Source: Undaria pinnatifida | Lineage: Eukaryota > Sar > Phaeophyceae > Laminariales > Alariaceae | NCBI GenBank assembly: GCA_012845835.1 | Contig: JABAKD010000023.1 | Span: forward strand, 14,744,202 to 14,808,201 | Direction: 5' to 3' | Length of the DNA: 64,000 bases | Shown: in pieces, positions 21,190 through 32,129 of the stretch | Numbering within the stretch: the stretch's first letter is position 1 | How the letters are laid out: each line of letters opens with the position of its first letter | Translations under genes and position numbers: made by a program | Notes under the pieces: generated by a model | Seen by the model: the letters and a program-made list of their open reading frames with translations, nothing else | Told to the model about the DNA's origin: nothing | Database searches by the model: none

Positions 21190-21420
21190 ATCAATGGGTT
21201 GTCACTCCTACGAAACATGCTCTCATGTTAATTGAAGAAGCCGAAACGGTGTGTGGGGGGGGAGGGGCTGCACTGCCCCCGTCCCCATCGCATGCGTACG
21301 CCTCCCCTACCCCTATAAAATAACAGGTGGAGAAGGGGGGGGGGCGCTCCTTCCCTTTCCCCACTCGCGTACGCCTCTCCCATCCACACCAAACAAAACG
21401 CGATCGACCTCCCTACCGGT
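21190..21420 (+). repeat. second copy of the TATA-bearing duplicated segment
   Basis: Pairs with 19,370-19,590. From 21,430 to 21,865 I see only non-repetitive sequence without an assignable gene. Confidence 0.6.
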
Positions 21421-21869
21421 CGCGCTCCGCTAGTGGGACGCCTTCCCTCACGCCACAACGGTTTCCCCACCCCTCCATCTGGAAATCTGCAGGGACCGTT
21501 TGGGCAGAGAGGAACCTTAATGGGCAGAGCGGGACGCATAGTAGATTACCGAGCAGAGTGAAACCCATAGTATGCGGCCCCTTCTAGTCTCTTGTATTCC
21601 GGATAAAAGACATATAACTGGCATCAGGTATGTATTATAGTACACCAGGTACCTTGCACTGGGTTGATCACGTCCTTCGACAGCGGGAAACAGTTGAAAA
21701 ATAAAACTAAAATAAAATAAATTAAACAACGACACCATAAACGGGTAACTATATAACGAACTACTGCTGTTTGTAGGTTTGCTTTACTCGACCAGCCGTT
21801 CAAAGCTGCCTGTTGAGTATTTTCTCTGTGTCGATCCTGCAATTGCACATATAATTGTACATATACGAT

Positions 21870-22480
21870 ATATCACCCCCCCCCCCCCTCTTGCTCTCCC
21901 TTACTCAAACGCCCCACCAAATATCGAAATCCGCCACATTAATGAACACTTCACGCACAGGATATCACCTCATTATCTTTCGAGAGCCATCCATGCCGCT
22001 GTGTCCCCCCCCCCCCCCCCGCCTCGAACGCCCCCTTCTTCCTCATCACCCGCACCATCGCCTAGACCTAGCACCACACGTATAACAAACCCCTCACCTG
22101 AAGCCCTTCCTCCCCCCCCCACACCCCGCCCCCCCCCCGCCCCCACACCCCCCACCTCCCCCCCAACCCATCCCAACCCAACCCCATCGAACACTCCACC
22201 CTCTCTTTACTCACTGATTGTACGACTTACCCCAGGATATATATGATAAACTGATGTATTATTTCCAAAACCGTCACATTTATCCCCTCAAAAAAATGTA
22301 TAGTTTCCAGGCACATATTGAGCTGCCCCCCCCGCCCCCCCCCCCCCCGCCCCAACCCCCCCCCCGCCCCCAATAATATACTGGTGCCAAAACCGTCAGA
22401 TTTATCCCCTCGAAAGGATTAATAGCTTACATGCACAAATTGCCCCCTTTCCCCCCCCCCCCCCCCCCCCCCCCCCTCCA
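21870..22480. repeat. poly-C satellite (family H), second array
   Basis: The same blocks as 1-1,310 (caaacgccccacca, atcgaaatccgcca, gagccatccatgccg) alternate with C-runs. Proline-rich and, on the complement, glycine-rich open frames are artefacts of these runs. Confidence 0.85.
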
Positions 22481-22850
22481 AACCCGCTCGCTTTTGATCA
22501 AAACCAGGCCCCCACGTCCTTCAAAACTCCGCCCCACCCCCCTCACCGGTTATTCGACTTACAAGATTCACTTGATAAAAGCATACATTTCCCTTCACAG
22601 CTGTCAGATTTTGACCCCCTCAGAAACGGGTTTTATAGTTTCCGCGCACAGACTGACTAAAATCATCCTGTTGACCCTGATAGCTACACTGTAGTTGTAA
22701 GGGGAGTCGCCGACCTATATCCTTAATGAGGACACACAACTCGTAATGCGCGCGATCGGAGTATCACACACAGCTTGCGAAGATGAGTTTCGACGAAATC
22801 TTCGATCTCACAGCTGGAGTGTATTTTCATTTTTTATAATATCATTCAGA
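22390..22850 (+). repeat. family G, long copy
   Basis: About 460 bp and almost identical to 51,060-51,480, including a 5' part with gtcagatttatcccctcgaa, a C-run and aaaccaggcccc before the shared 3' blocks. Such identity between copies 28 kb apart suggests recent mobility or conversion. Confidence 0.85.
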
Positions 22851-22964
22851 GCTACCCGTGCCCAAAAGAGGCACAAAATATTCGTTCTTCCATAAACATA
22901 ACCGTCGCATTGTGTATCGTTTTGCGTACCGGCGTGAATAGCCAGCCCTGATACGTACGTTGTT

Positions 22965-23062
22965 GTAGTTGTTGTTCTCATATTAACTCAAGTAATCGAG
23001 TACGTGGGCACAGGACAGCCTCCAGTCACTCCGGAGTGGAACAACACCAGGAAACCAAAAGT
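22965..23062 (-). repeat. short (CAA)n retroposon
   Basis: Minus-strand copy ending in degenerate (CAA)n; contains the gtgcccacgtactcg and ctccggagtgactggag blocks shared with 25,640 and 36,825. Confidence 0.7.
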
Positions 23063-23206
23063 GGTATCGTACACGCATACTCGTGTACCATAGCTAAAAC
23101 AACTTATGCATCCGCCAAAAAAGATACGTAAGCACCAGGAACCCTGGGGGCTAATGTCGTGACCAAACAACGTATTCGCTTCGACCGACCCGAGGTATAT
23201 ATATTA

Positions 23207-23443
23207 TAAAAATTAAAATACACTCCAGCTGTGAGATCGAAGATTTCGTCGAAACTCATCTTTGCAAGCTGTGTGTGATACTCCGATCGCGCGCATTACG
23301 AGTTGTGTGTCCTCATTAAGGATATAGGTCGGCGACTCCCCTTACAACTACAGTGTAGCTATCAGGGTCAACAGGATGATTTGAGTCAGGCTGTGCGCGG
23401 AAACTATAAAACCCGTTTCTGAGGGGGACAAAATCTGATATAT
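23207..23443 (-). repeat. family G, inverted copy
   Basis: Reverse complement of the 3' 240 bp of the copy at 22,390-22,850. The two form inverted arms about 350 bp apart around a (CAA)n retroposon. Confidence 0.82.
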
Positions 23444-23482
23444 ATAACAATGCCATCCTTAGCCAGTTCCTAGGGTCTGCTA

Positions 23483-23695
23483 GTATGACATTTTTCTTTC
23501 TCTTCTTTTTCTATTTCTTTTTTCTTTTTTCTCTTCTTCTTTCCTTCCTTTCTTTTCTTGTCTTTTCTTGCTTTTCTTGTCTTTTTCTTCTCTTTGCTTG
23601 CCTTTTTCGTCTTGTTTCGTTTTTCTTGTCTTTTCTTTCCTTTCCTTTATCTTCTTTTCTTTTCTTTGTTTCTTTTTCTCCAATTGACTTATGCC
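23483..23695 (+). repeat. polypyrimidine tract, (TTTTC)-rich
   Basis: About 210 bp made almost entirely of C and T with very few purines. Phe/Leu/Ser-rich frames, and Lys/Glu-rich ones on the complement, are reading artefacts. Long mirror-symmetric tracts of this kind can adopt triplex DNA. Confidence 0.85.
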
Positions 23696-23829
23696 TGTCG
23701 TGCGTATGCGTAGTGATAGATACTCGTACGTGTAATATATACGTGATAGTCTTACTTGGGTGGCAATCGGAATATTTGGTTTCTCCAGGCGTGAGTGAGT
23801 AGTGAGACGTCGTATGCACCGGCCTGGAC

Positions 23830-23838
23830 CTGGCACAT
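23830..23838. repeat. 9-bp target-site duplication, left
   Basis: CTGGCACAT, repeated exactly at 25,542-25,550 on the other side of the element. Confidence 0.92.
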
Positions 23839-25541
23839 GAGCGATGGCCGAAATCGGGTACACCCGATTGACCTATGGCCGTTATCGGGTACCCCTCGAA
23901 CACACTGTCCCACAACGACTCAGGACGACATCTCATTGGTCGAAACCACACCACATCCGAACGCAGCCGCATGTCCATCGGGTGTACCCGATTGTGGCTG
24001 AACAAGTCCTCGACATGTACCCGACTCGCATACAAGCTACCCGATTATGGCCGGACTACTCGACCACCAGCCCACACGCACACACGCACGCGCAGCGGGC
24101 GCGAACTCGCGGCACGTCAAGAGGCGGGGCATTGTTTGTTCCTCCGTCTCGGAGCTCTTTTTTTCCCGATATCTTTTTCCGGAGCTCTTTTTTGTGGACC
24201 TTGAAGTCGCAGTTAGGCCATTTCTTACGCAGTCGGATACCGCCAGTCGAAAACGGCCCTTTTCGACTGTATTCTTCTGGTACTTCTTATTAACGTCAGT
24301 CGAGCCGATTTCTTGTTCTTATCGTCAGTCGAGCCGACTTTATAGTTTTGGTGCTCTTCCTAGAGGCGGTTGGTGTGAGGGAGTACTGCTGTACAGCAGT
24401 CGAAATCGGTTGGCAGCTCTGCGCTTCGCGCTTTCTTCGCGAGCAACGGCTCGACGAACCCTCGTCCCAGCGAGTTGGTGGCTTTGGGCTTAGCCGAAAG
24501 CCGCCAAAAAAAGCCACGTTTGTGGATTTGCACTCAGCCGAGAGCCGCCAAAGCTACAGCAGCCGCAGCGGTTGTTGGCAGCATGGGATCAAGACGCGCG
24601 CTGCTGCCGTCGTGTGATACACGCTGCTGGCGAGCAAAACTAGGAATGCGCCACGCTGACTTGCTGCGAGAAGCAATAGCTGGGATAGCGAAGCCAGCGT
24701 CAACGCCTTGTATGGTACTGCGGTGTGGTACCTGGTATGGGTGTGTGGCCGTGTGGGTGTGTGTTTGGTGGTGGGATGAGCGATGCGATCGGTTCAAAAA
24801 ACACGTAAAAAACTTTTTCGACTGAGATTTTTGACTGGAGTATCCAGTCGGAATTCTCAGTCAAAAACAGTTTAGTCAAAAAAGCCCTTTTTCGGCTGCG
24901 TAAGAAAGCTCGATTTGGGCTTCAGTCGAAAACACATCCGACTGCGTAAGAAAAGGCCTTAGCACCCCTTGACCTCTCGTCTGCTGTACAGCAGTACTCC
25001 CTCACACCAACCGCCTCCAGGAAGAGCACCAAAACTATAAAGTCGGCTCGACTGACGATAAGAACAAGAAATCGGCTCGACTGACGTTAAGAAGAAGTAC
25101 CAGAAGAATACAGTCGACAAGGGCCGTTTTCGACTGGCGGTATCCGACTGCGTAAGAAATGGCCTAACTGCGACTTCAAGGTCCACAAAAAAGAGCTCCG
25201 GAAAAAGACGTCCGGAAAAAAAGAGCTCCGAGACGGAGGAACAAACAATGCCCCGCCTCCTGACGTGCCGCGAGTTCGAGCCCGCTGCGCGTGCGTGTGT
25301 GCGTGTGGGCTGGTGGTCGAGTAGTCCGGCCATAATCGGGTAGCTTGTGTGCGAGTCGGGTACATGTCGAGGACTTGTTCAGCCATAATCGGGTACACCC
25401 GATGGACATGCGGCTGCGTTCGGATGCGGTGTGATTTCGACCAATGAGATGTCGTCCTGAGTCGTTGTGGGACAGTGTGTTCAAGGGGTACCCGATAACG
25501 GCCATAGGTCAATCGGGTGTACCCGATTTCGGCCATCGCTC
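23839..25541. mobile_element. MULE-like element with 561-bp inverted ends
   Basis: 1,703 bp. The terminal inverted repeats are 23,839-24,399 and 24,981-25,541, each 561 bp and differing at roughly a dozen or more positions. The tips read GAGCGATGGCCGAAATCGGG. A 9-bp duplication flanks it; long inverted repeats with 9-bp duplications are the hallmark of Mutator-like elements. The 581-bp core encodes no transposase and contains further copies of motifs from the arms (cagtcgagccga, cgactgcgtaagaaa). This is therefore a non-autonomous derivative. Frames within the arms appear twice because the arms mirror each other. Confidence 0.9.
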
Positions 25542-25550
25542 CTGGCACAT
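25542..25550. repeat. 9-bp target-site duplication, right
   Basis: CTGGCACAT, identical to 23,830-23,838. Confidence 0.92.
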
Positions 25551-25639
25551 CGTCGACTGACTCCCGACTTCACTTTTATATGTTTCTGGTAGAGGCATGA
25601 ATTGCGTCAGCTGTGATATATGCGTGTACCACCTTGGGT

Positions 25640-25730
25640 TGTGTGTTTTTTTCCCTGGGGTATTCCTCAGCTCCAGAGTGACTGGAGCCTGTCCTGTGAC
25701 CACGGACTTGATTATGCGAGTTAATGTGAG

Positions 25731-25785
<55 letters not shown>
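25640..25785 (+). repeat. short (CAA)n retroposon with long tail
   Basis: Ctccagagtgactggagcct, gtcctgtgaccacggac, gattatgcgagttaatgtg and then agaacaacaac continuing as about 17 CAA units. The body is ~100 bp and shares its 3' end with family E. Confidence 0.82.
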
Positions 25786-25789
25786 TATA

Positions 25790-26720
25790 TACTCCGAGTA
25801 CATACGTGCGTGGGCGATACTCGATGAGCCGTTCAAAGTTAAGTTTTTGAGCATTTTGTTTGCGCCGATATTGAGATTGCAGCAGCAGTCAGCGCTTCGG
25901 TCCGCAGCACTAAACGATTTGCGCGTATATTCGAGGTAATACATTAATAACACGATGCTAAGATCACAGCTACGGGTCCGCAACATTGCGCTGCCGGGCG
26001 GAAAAACACATTAAAATGCTTCTGCACAGCACACAGGATACAGTAGATGGCTGTATTTTGTTCTAGTCTCGCGCTCCGGCATCGTCAGCTTTGTTACGCG
26101 TGTACGTAGGTACCTGCTACCCTGGGTTTTGATTTCGGGCTTTTATCACCGAACCACAAAGTTCGTTTCGATCGACCCTTGCTGCGTCGGATGGTCTTGG
26201 AATCGCGTTGCCTTAGCGTTGCGCGTCAACGCAGAACCTTGCGTTGGGTTGAACTTTTTTAAATACGCGTACTCGTATGTTGTTTTTAATAAGTGTACTC
26301 GTATACCTGACGCTGGGTTGAACAAGCTATGCATGCATGCGCGGAAATATGGACAAGAAAAAAAGCCGAACACACTGCAAAAACAAAGAATGTCACCTGC
26401 TGGAATGAAACACGAACTGCGCTAAGTAGGGTGGCCAACGAAATAGTGTCGTATCAGCGACCGTTCGGCAAATCGGCAAACATGAAAAAAAAGAAGCGTC
26501 ATCGGTCAGATCAAGATTTTCGTCAACCACCATCCTGACACTTGGTACCTGGTACACATGATGAAATATTTTGAAATATTTCACGTGAAATAATTGCAAG
26601 CTGTACGATAACGGTGTGTATGTGATATATTTTTCCAGCGCACAGCGCACTAAAATGAAGTGTTGGGGTTCGCTTGCAAAAAAAGCGCACCAATAACCCC
26701 CACAGGTGCCCAAGGACTCG
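25790..26720. other. no gene seen
   Basis: Mixed non-repetitive sequence. The short frames here lack recognisable domains. The sequence becomes strongly CAN-repetitive at ~26,740. Confidence 0.35.
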
Positions 26721-26739
26721 ATTGACACAATAGGAATAA

Positions 26740-26992
26740 AGCAACAACATCATCAGCAGCAACATCAACACCATCCACAGAAACAACAACCACAAGCACA
26801 AGCACCACCGCCGCCACAACCACGAGCACCACCACCACCAAGAGCAACACCGACATCAACATAGCGATCACCGCAACCACCACAAGCAACACCACCGCCA
26901 CCAACTGCAACCAACAACACGACCACCACAACCACTACCAGCAGCAGCAGCACAACAGCCAACAACACCACCACCGCCACTACCACCCCAAC
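26740..26992 (+). repeat. CAN trinucleotide-rich tract
   Basis: Degenerate caacaacat, caccaccac and cagcagcag runs directly upstream of, and in frame with, the ATG at 26,993. Confidence 0.8.
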
Positions 26993-27409
26993 ATGGCAAC
27001 CTCAACCACAACAATCCAAGATTTCGCAATGGAGCTATCGGGGCAAGACAATTGGCTCTGTGTCATCTACACGAAAGGATGCTCCGAAGACGCGAATCTC
27101 GAGCAACTCTGTCTGGAAATCGGCGACCTACATCAAACCGGCGGACTTTGTATTGTGGCCAACATCGACGATCTCCATAACATGGCCATCCTGAATAGCA
27201 CGGTGGAGGTAGCCAACACCTACAATGCTCCGATATTTTCTATCAGTTTGGGCGAGGAAGAGTTACCGGACGGGGCTGTTAGGTCCGCCGATCATGCTCA
27301 GGTTAGCAGCACCGCGTGGGGTGGTGGGGGGGAGGGAGACCAGTACGCGTTTGTAACCGAGGTGTTGACCGAGATCCTTGTCATTCTTCGGAGACGGCGC
27401 CGCGGCTGA
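26993..27409 (+). CDS. unrecognised 138-residue protein
   Basis: ATG at 26,993, stop at 27,407-27,409. Residues ~7-95 look like a compact soluble domain of alternating hydrophobic and acidic segments: DNWLCVIYTKGCSEDANLEQ, then GGLCIVANIDDLHNMAIL, then NTYNAPIFSISLGEEE. A Gly/Ser linker, a short helix-like TEVLTEILVIL and an Arg-rich end follow. The frame is also open upstream to ~26,727 through a Thr/Ser/Asn then Gln/His-rich tract. The tract has no Met, so it is either untranslated CAN-repeat leader or a coding stretch following an unseen exon. The strand and wobble-compatible alternation look genuinely coding. The hydrophobic pattern loosely recalls a thioredoxin-like fold without CxxC, but I would not assign it. 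No neighbour suggests a pathway. Confidence 0.4.
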   Translation: MATSTTTIQDFAMELSGQDNWLCVIYTKGCSEDANLEQLCLEIGDLHQTGGLCIVANIDDLHNMAILNSTVEVANTYNAPIFSISLGEEELPDGAVRSADHAQVSSTAWGGGGEGDQYAFVTEVLTEILVILRRRRRG

Positions 27410-28480
27410 TCGATTGATTGAGTCACCCATACGTCGTTGAGGGATGGATTGATTGATCCATTTCGTTTCGGGTTTCGTTTGTTCGAAGCAGTAGTTTTCG
27501 CTCGTACGAATTGGGTCGCTATGGGTCGTTTTCCTTCGTTTCGGCTCAGTTTAGTTCGTGTTTTCGGGGCGGTGGGCCGGGAGAAGCAGTGAAAGATGAT
27601 TTCACTTTTTTCGTGACAAAAACCCATAAAAAAAGAAAACCTCGAAAGACGCCCGGAATTTCAGATTGGTTGATCGATTGACTGGCCGATCGATTCAATC
27701 ATTAATTCATACATGCAGTTGGATTCATTGTTGGCTCGATTTTGTCTTATTTTATTTTGGGAGGGAGGGGCGGGCAAGAGAGGGCATCATTCGGTTCGTT
27801 TTTGGCTTGATGCTGTTTTGTTGTATTAGGCGGGGAGGGGGGGTGATGAAATCAATTTTGTATCGTACGACGTCCGTTACAAACAGGTTAAAGGGGACGC
27901 GCGCTACACTGTTGTTTTCGTCGAAATGCAAATCGTGTTTTTTCGCGTTTTTTTTTGCACGCCTACTGTAAAACATGGGTTGGTTCGGCGGGTTACCCTT
28001 TCTGCTCACTCCAAATTAGTTTTGGGGAGAGGATTTTCGGAAACAAAAAAGGTGGACCTCTACCACCGTACGTAGCATGCGTCGGGAGAAATTCTCAAAA
28101 CGTCTTGATAAAAAAACGTCGGGTGATTGGCCGATACTGGGTTTCGTTTTGTTTTCTTTTCTTCTTGGTGCTGTTTTTGGAAATTGCACCCACTTTGTAG
28201 GGAACAAAAAACCTGTTTGTATATAAAATCGTTTCACATACATATGCCCGTTAGTGGGCTGTGAGCGACTCTCATCTTCGCAAGCGGCGTGACACTCCGG
28301 CCTTTTTGCAGAGAAAAGGGTGTTACTCGATGAAGTCGAATTACTCTATTGGGGCTAGTTGGGGCATCGTCGCAGCGTCATTAGCTACAAGCAGATGAAA
28401 CGAATTCCTTGAAGTTCTCTAAAAAAAGGACGACGTAGTGGCTGATTGATTGGAATTTCGTTTTGTATACTCGGCATCCC
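27410..28480. other. no gene seen
   Basis: Gattgattga-like short repeats near 27,415 and 27,665, then G- and T-runs. A tctcatcttcgcaagcggcgtgacactccgg stretch near 28,275 is a faint family G trace. No ORF with recognisable features. Confidence 0.35.
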
Positions 28481-28489
28481 CGATAGAGT

Positions 28490-28700
28490 AGTAGGCGAAT
28501 CTCGTCCCTAGTAAAAAAGCCAAAGGCGGTGGGTTCAAGTCTCACCGAGTGCATCGTACGTGGTGCTTGCTCGTAGGGACTTTCCTTGCAAAAACGTAAG
28601 GAGCGAAAACCGCGAGAGCGTGGGTTTGCAAAATTCGTCGAAAGAAAGCCGACGAGCACAAACAGCTGAAAGTGATACAAACAAAAAAAAATGCCCAGGG
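28490..28700 (+). repeat. SINE B-like copy, diverged
   Basis: B-box-like gggttcaagtctcaccgag followed by gtgcatcgta, gtagggactttccttgca, gcgagagcgtgggt and cgacgagcac, ending in a short A-run. Confidence 0.65.
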
Positions 28701-28754
28701 GGATAGGGGCTGGGCCGAACAATCAAGGATACATAGCTGGCAACCAAAGCTACT

Positions 28755-28858
28755 GCTGCTGTATTATTCCCTTTGGGTATTCTTCCACTCCAAGAGTGAC
28801 TGGAACCTGTCCTGTGAACACGGACTGGATTATTCGAATTAAGGGAGAACAACTCTAG
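28755..28858 (+). repeat. short (CAA)n retroposon, eroded
   Basis: Ttcttccactccaagagtga, ctggaacctgtcctgtga and cacggactggattattcg, then a residual agaacaac tail. A 5' diverged copy of the 25,640 family. Confidence 0.7.
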
Positions 28859-28964
28859 TTTTTTATTTTCATTTTCATGGGAGGAGCTGCCAAATCTTCC
28901 ACGTGGGAGCTTCACAGGCCACTCGCTGTCAACCATTCGCAACCAATGTCGCATCGTTATCATT

Positions 28965-29258
28965 GTATCATGGTTGTTGTTGTTGTTGTTGTTGTTGTTG
29001 TTGCTGTGTCACGTTAACTCGTGTCAAACATCTAGAGTCCGTGGTCACACAAAAGTGCCGGAGCCCTAGGAAGATCCGACAAACCAAATGAAATCAAAAT
29101 TGGTTCGGGAAATACTATGCTTTCCCGCCTAAAAACGCACGATACGAAGAAGGCGCACAAGTGAAATGATCCAATGTGCAAACTGAACTCACATGGCCGC
29201 GGGTATCCACTCAACTACGGCATTCGTAGAGTTCCTCCGTTCCCACAACTAACCAACT
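28965..29258 (-). repeat. family E retroposon, 3' part
   Basis: Minus-strand, (CAA)n-tailed 290-bp fragment, nearly the same as the adjacent copy starting at 29,271. Side-by-side copies probably reflect a tandem duplication or two insertions. Confidence 0.82.
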
Positions 29259-29270
29259 CGCGGCTAAAAA

Positions 29271-30541
29271 CTGTTGTTGTTGTTGTTGTTGTTTTCTCAC
29301 ATTAACTCTCGTCAAACATCTAGAGTCCGTGGTCACACAAAGGTGCTGGAGCCCTAGGAAGATCCGAAAAACCAAGTGAAATCAAAATTCGTCAGGGAAA
29401 TACTACGCTTTCCCGCCTAGAAACGCACGATACGAAAAAAGGCGCACAAGTGAAAAGGTCAAATGTGCCAACTGAACTCACATGGCCGCCGGTATCCACT
29501 CAACTACAGCATACGTAGAGTTCCCCCGTCCCCACAACTAACCAACTCGCGGCTACAAACTACAGCGGTTGGGCTGCCTGCACCGTACGAACCGCACGGT
29601 AATCGTGAGTATAGACGAACGCGCCTGCTGTCTGGAGTGCTGTCAGAGTGACGACCCGCGGGCATGCAGTGAAACAAGAGCAATGGAACCAAAAACCACC
29701 GTACAGATATCAATGATCGCCCCTCCTTCCCGAGTTATTTGACAGGTTGCAGCGCAGCTACGACGCCCGTGCCTGAAAATTGAAAATTGCGGCAGGTCGT
29801 TCCCCGTGAAGGGTATACAACTCTTCTACAAACTCTACAAAAATCAGAGACGTAAGTAACATGTTGTACTACTGCCTCGTAAAAATAACGCTTGAAAAAA
29901 AGACGATCGCTGCTCTCATGATGATGATGTGCGTGCCGGTCGTGGGTCTCCGTGTGCCGTCCTCCTGCTGTGGTTCTCCGTGGCCGCCTCATCGCCTTAG
30001 CTCACTCGGCCAGCTCCTTCGCACTTGCTCTCGTTCACACTCAATTCCAGCCGGTTCCCCTTCTCCCCCGTCCAAAAAAAACAAAATGCTCCACGCAGTT
30101 TGCGGTGCTGATCTGAAAAACAAAATTCTCGTTCAGGGAGAGTTCAATCCGCCTCTTCCCCGCCCGTCGACGGCCAGTCGCCCTCCTCCTTCGTCGTCGA
30201 ATCCAGCCTCCTGCCGGCGCAGTTCCCTCCACGCAAACCGAGACTGCGCTGTAGCGTGGCTCGTGGTGGCGCCTGCCTCCGCGCACGAGCATCCCGAGTA
30301 AGCATTGCTGCTCCGCCGCTGCTGCCTAAAAAGACGCGCGAATCGTGGGTGACCATGCCTAACGCACCACGTACGACCCAACTCTACCGCCACGCCTAAG
30401 CCTCGCGGCCACACGCAGCAGCAAGAAGGTATCACTCCTTGAGGGTGAGTCCGGCCTTACACCCGCCAGAAAGACCCCCCCACTCTCGCTACAAGCCTGC
30501 TAGGGCATGCTTCGCAGCATGCCTTACCGAGGCGGCAAGGG
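29271..30541 (-). mobile_element. full-length family E retroposon, 1.27 kb
   Basis: On the minus strand it starts near an aggcatgctgcgaagcatgcc hairpin and ends with a short (CAA)n. The length matches copy 40,815-42,509 once the family F insertion there is removed. Copies truncated at the 5' end share the 3' end. That pattern indicates a non-LTR retroposon, but no reverse transcriptase is encoded. Two related copies keep a ~108-codon open frame; here it is broken by small indels. The 5' half is GC-rich with Arg-rich, unconvincing frames. Confidence 0.75.
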
Positions 30542-30548
30542 GGAACGA

Positions 30549-31270
30549 AGACTACAGCGGTTGGGCTACCTGCACCCTACGAATCTCACGGTAATCGTGA
30601 ACACAGATGAACGTGCCTGCTGTCTGGAGTGCTGTCAGAGTGACGACCCGCGGGCACGCAGTGAACAAAGAGCAATCGAACCAAAAAACACCATGCAAAA
30701 CATCAATGATCGCCCCGTCTTTCCAAGTTATCTGGCAGGTTGCAGCGCAGCTCTGAGCTACGACGCCCGCGCCTGAAAATTGAAAATTGCGGGGGGTCGT
30801 TCCCCATGAACGGTATACAACTCTACCAACTCTACAAAAATCAGGGACGTAAGTAACATGGTGTACTACTGCCTCCAAAAAAAACCCTGAAAAAAGACTA
30901 TCGCTGCTCTCGTGATGGTGTGCGTGAGGGTCGTGGGTCTCCGTGTGCCATCCTCCTGCTGTGGTTCTCCATGGCCGCCTAATCGCATTAGCTCACTCGG
31001 CGTGCTCATTCGCACTTGCTCTCATTGACGCTCAATTCCAATCGGTTCCCTTCTCCCCCGTCCCAGAAAACAAAATGCTCCTCACAGCTTGCTGTGCTGA
31101 TCTGAAAAACAAAAGTTCTCGTTCAGGGAGAGTTGAATCTGTATCTTCTCCGCCCGTCGGCGCTCAGTCGCCCTGCTCCTTTGTCGTCGAATCCAGCCTC
31201 CTGCCCGCGCAGTTCCCTCCACTCAAATTAAGACTGCGCCGTAGTGTGGATCATGGTATGGACCGTTGTA
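30549..31270 (-). repeat. partial family E retroposon with a conserved open frame
   Basis: Adjoins the previous copy. It lacks the final ~280 bp and the CAA tail. Its minus-strand frame 30,878 to 30,552 (108 codons, stop after QVAQPL) contains HHVTYVPDFCRVGRVVYRSW and KDGAIIDVL. It is conserved with mostly single residue changes in the copy at 41.9-42.2 kb. Whether the frame is translated is unknown. Confidence 0.65.
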
Positions 31271-31299
31271 ACACGCAAGATGACACATCCCGCGGGTGA

Positions 31300-31735
31300 A
31301 TTTTGCAGCTGATTTTCTCCCAAGCGAGGGGGCACCAAAATCGCCTTGCTGAATTTATAATGTACATGAGCAGTGCATCTCTACGCGTAGTGTCTTGGAG
31401 TTTTTGACAACAGAGAGCTCGCCTTTCTCAGCTCTATAAGGCATCGGCACAAACACTGGTTGTGCTGGATTTAGATGGGCGGAAATATCAGTTTAATGCG
31501 ACGAACACACATAAGAAACCCCTAGCATGTGGCGTCGCAAAATATCTTTTCAAGACCTTTCCACACGAGACGCATGACGCATCGCTCGGGGTCTGCAGCG
31601 TGAAGCTGATTTTCTCCCAAGAAAGCAAGGCGGCACAAAAATCGCCTTGCTGAATTTGAAATGTGCATGTGCAGTGCATCTCTACGCGTAGTGTTTCGTA
31701 GTTATTGACAACAGAGCTCGCCTCTGGCTGTCGAG
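31300..31735 (+). repeat. ~300-bp tandem duplication
   Basis: Gctgattttctcccaag, aaatcgccttgctgaattt, gcagtgcatctctacgcgta and ttgacaacagag occur twice, ~300 bp apart. Confidence 0.75.
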
Positions 31736-32095
31736 ACAATCAGCTCGGAAATCCGCTCGAGCGGGGGGGGGGGGGTATCTCGTATGTCACATTGCACCCC
31801 CGCACATAACATCGTACACAACACCTGGTATGTTTAGGTTGAGATATTCCGATACGAGATGAATTGCTCGGGGTCTGCACCCCCCTGGCTGCCGAGACAA
31901 TCAGCTCGGAAATCGCTCGAAGTGGGTATGTCTTATCTCGTACATTACACTGGACCCTAGACATAATATCGTAAATATCACTTGGCACGTTTGGTCGAGA
32001 TATTTCCATACGAGACGCATCGCTCAGGGTCTGCACCCCACGGGCTGTCGAGAAAATCACCTCAGAAACTCGCTCGAACGGCGGGGGGGGGGGTT
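31725..32095 (+). repeat. ~165-bp tandem array with G-runs
   Basis: Three units of ggctgtcgagacaatcagct, cgctcgaacg-Gn, atctcgtatgtcacattgca, and gagatattccatacgagacg, cgctcggggtctgcacccc. Confidence 0.8.
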
Positions 32096-32129
32096 ACCTT
32101 GTTTTTTACCGCACCCTCGCGCATACCTG

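Noticed and set aside
23480-23863. Long Lys/Glu-rich and Phe/Ser-rich frames
   Set aside because: Produced by the polypyrimidine tract; no domain and extreme composition.
25087-25548. 153-codon frame and its mirror at 23,844-24,293
   Set aside because: The same sequence read from the two inverted arms of the MULE-like element; Thr/His/Arg-rich with no domain.
26523-26986. Val/Leu/Cys-rich minus-strand frames
   Set aside because: Complement readings of the CAN triplet tract upstream of the 26,993 frame.
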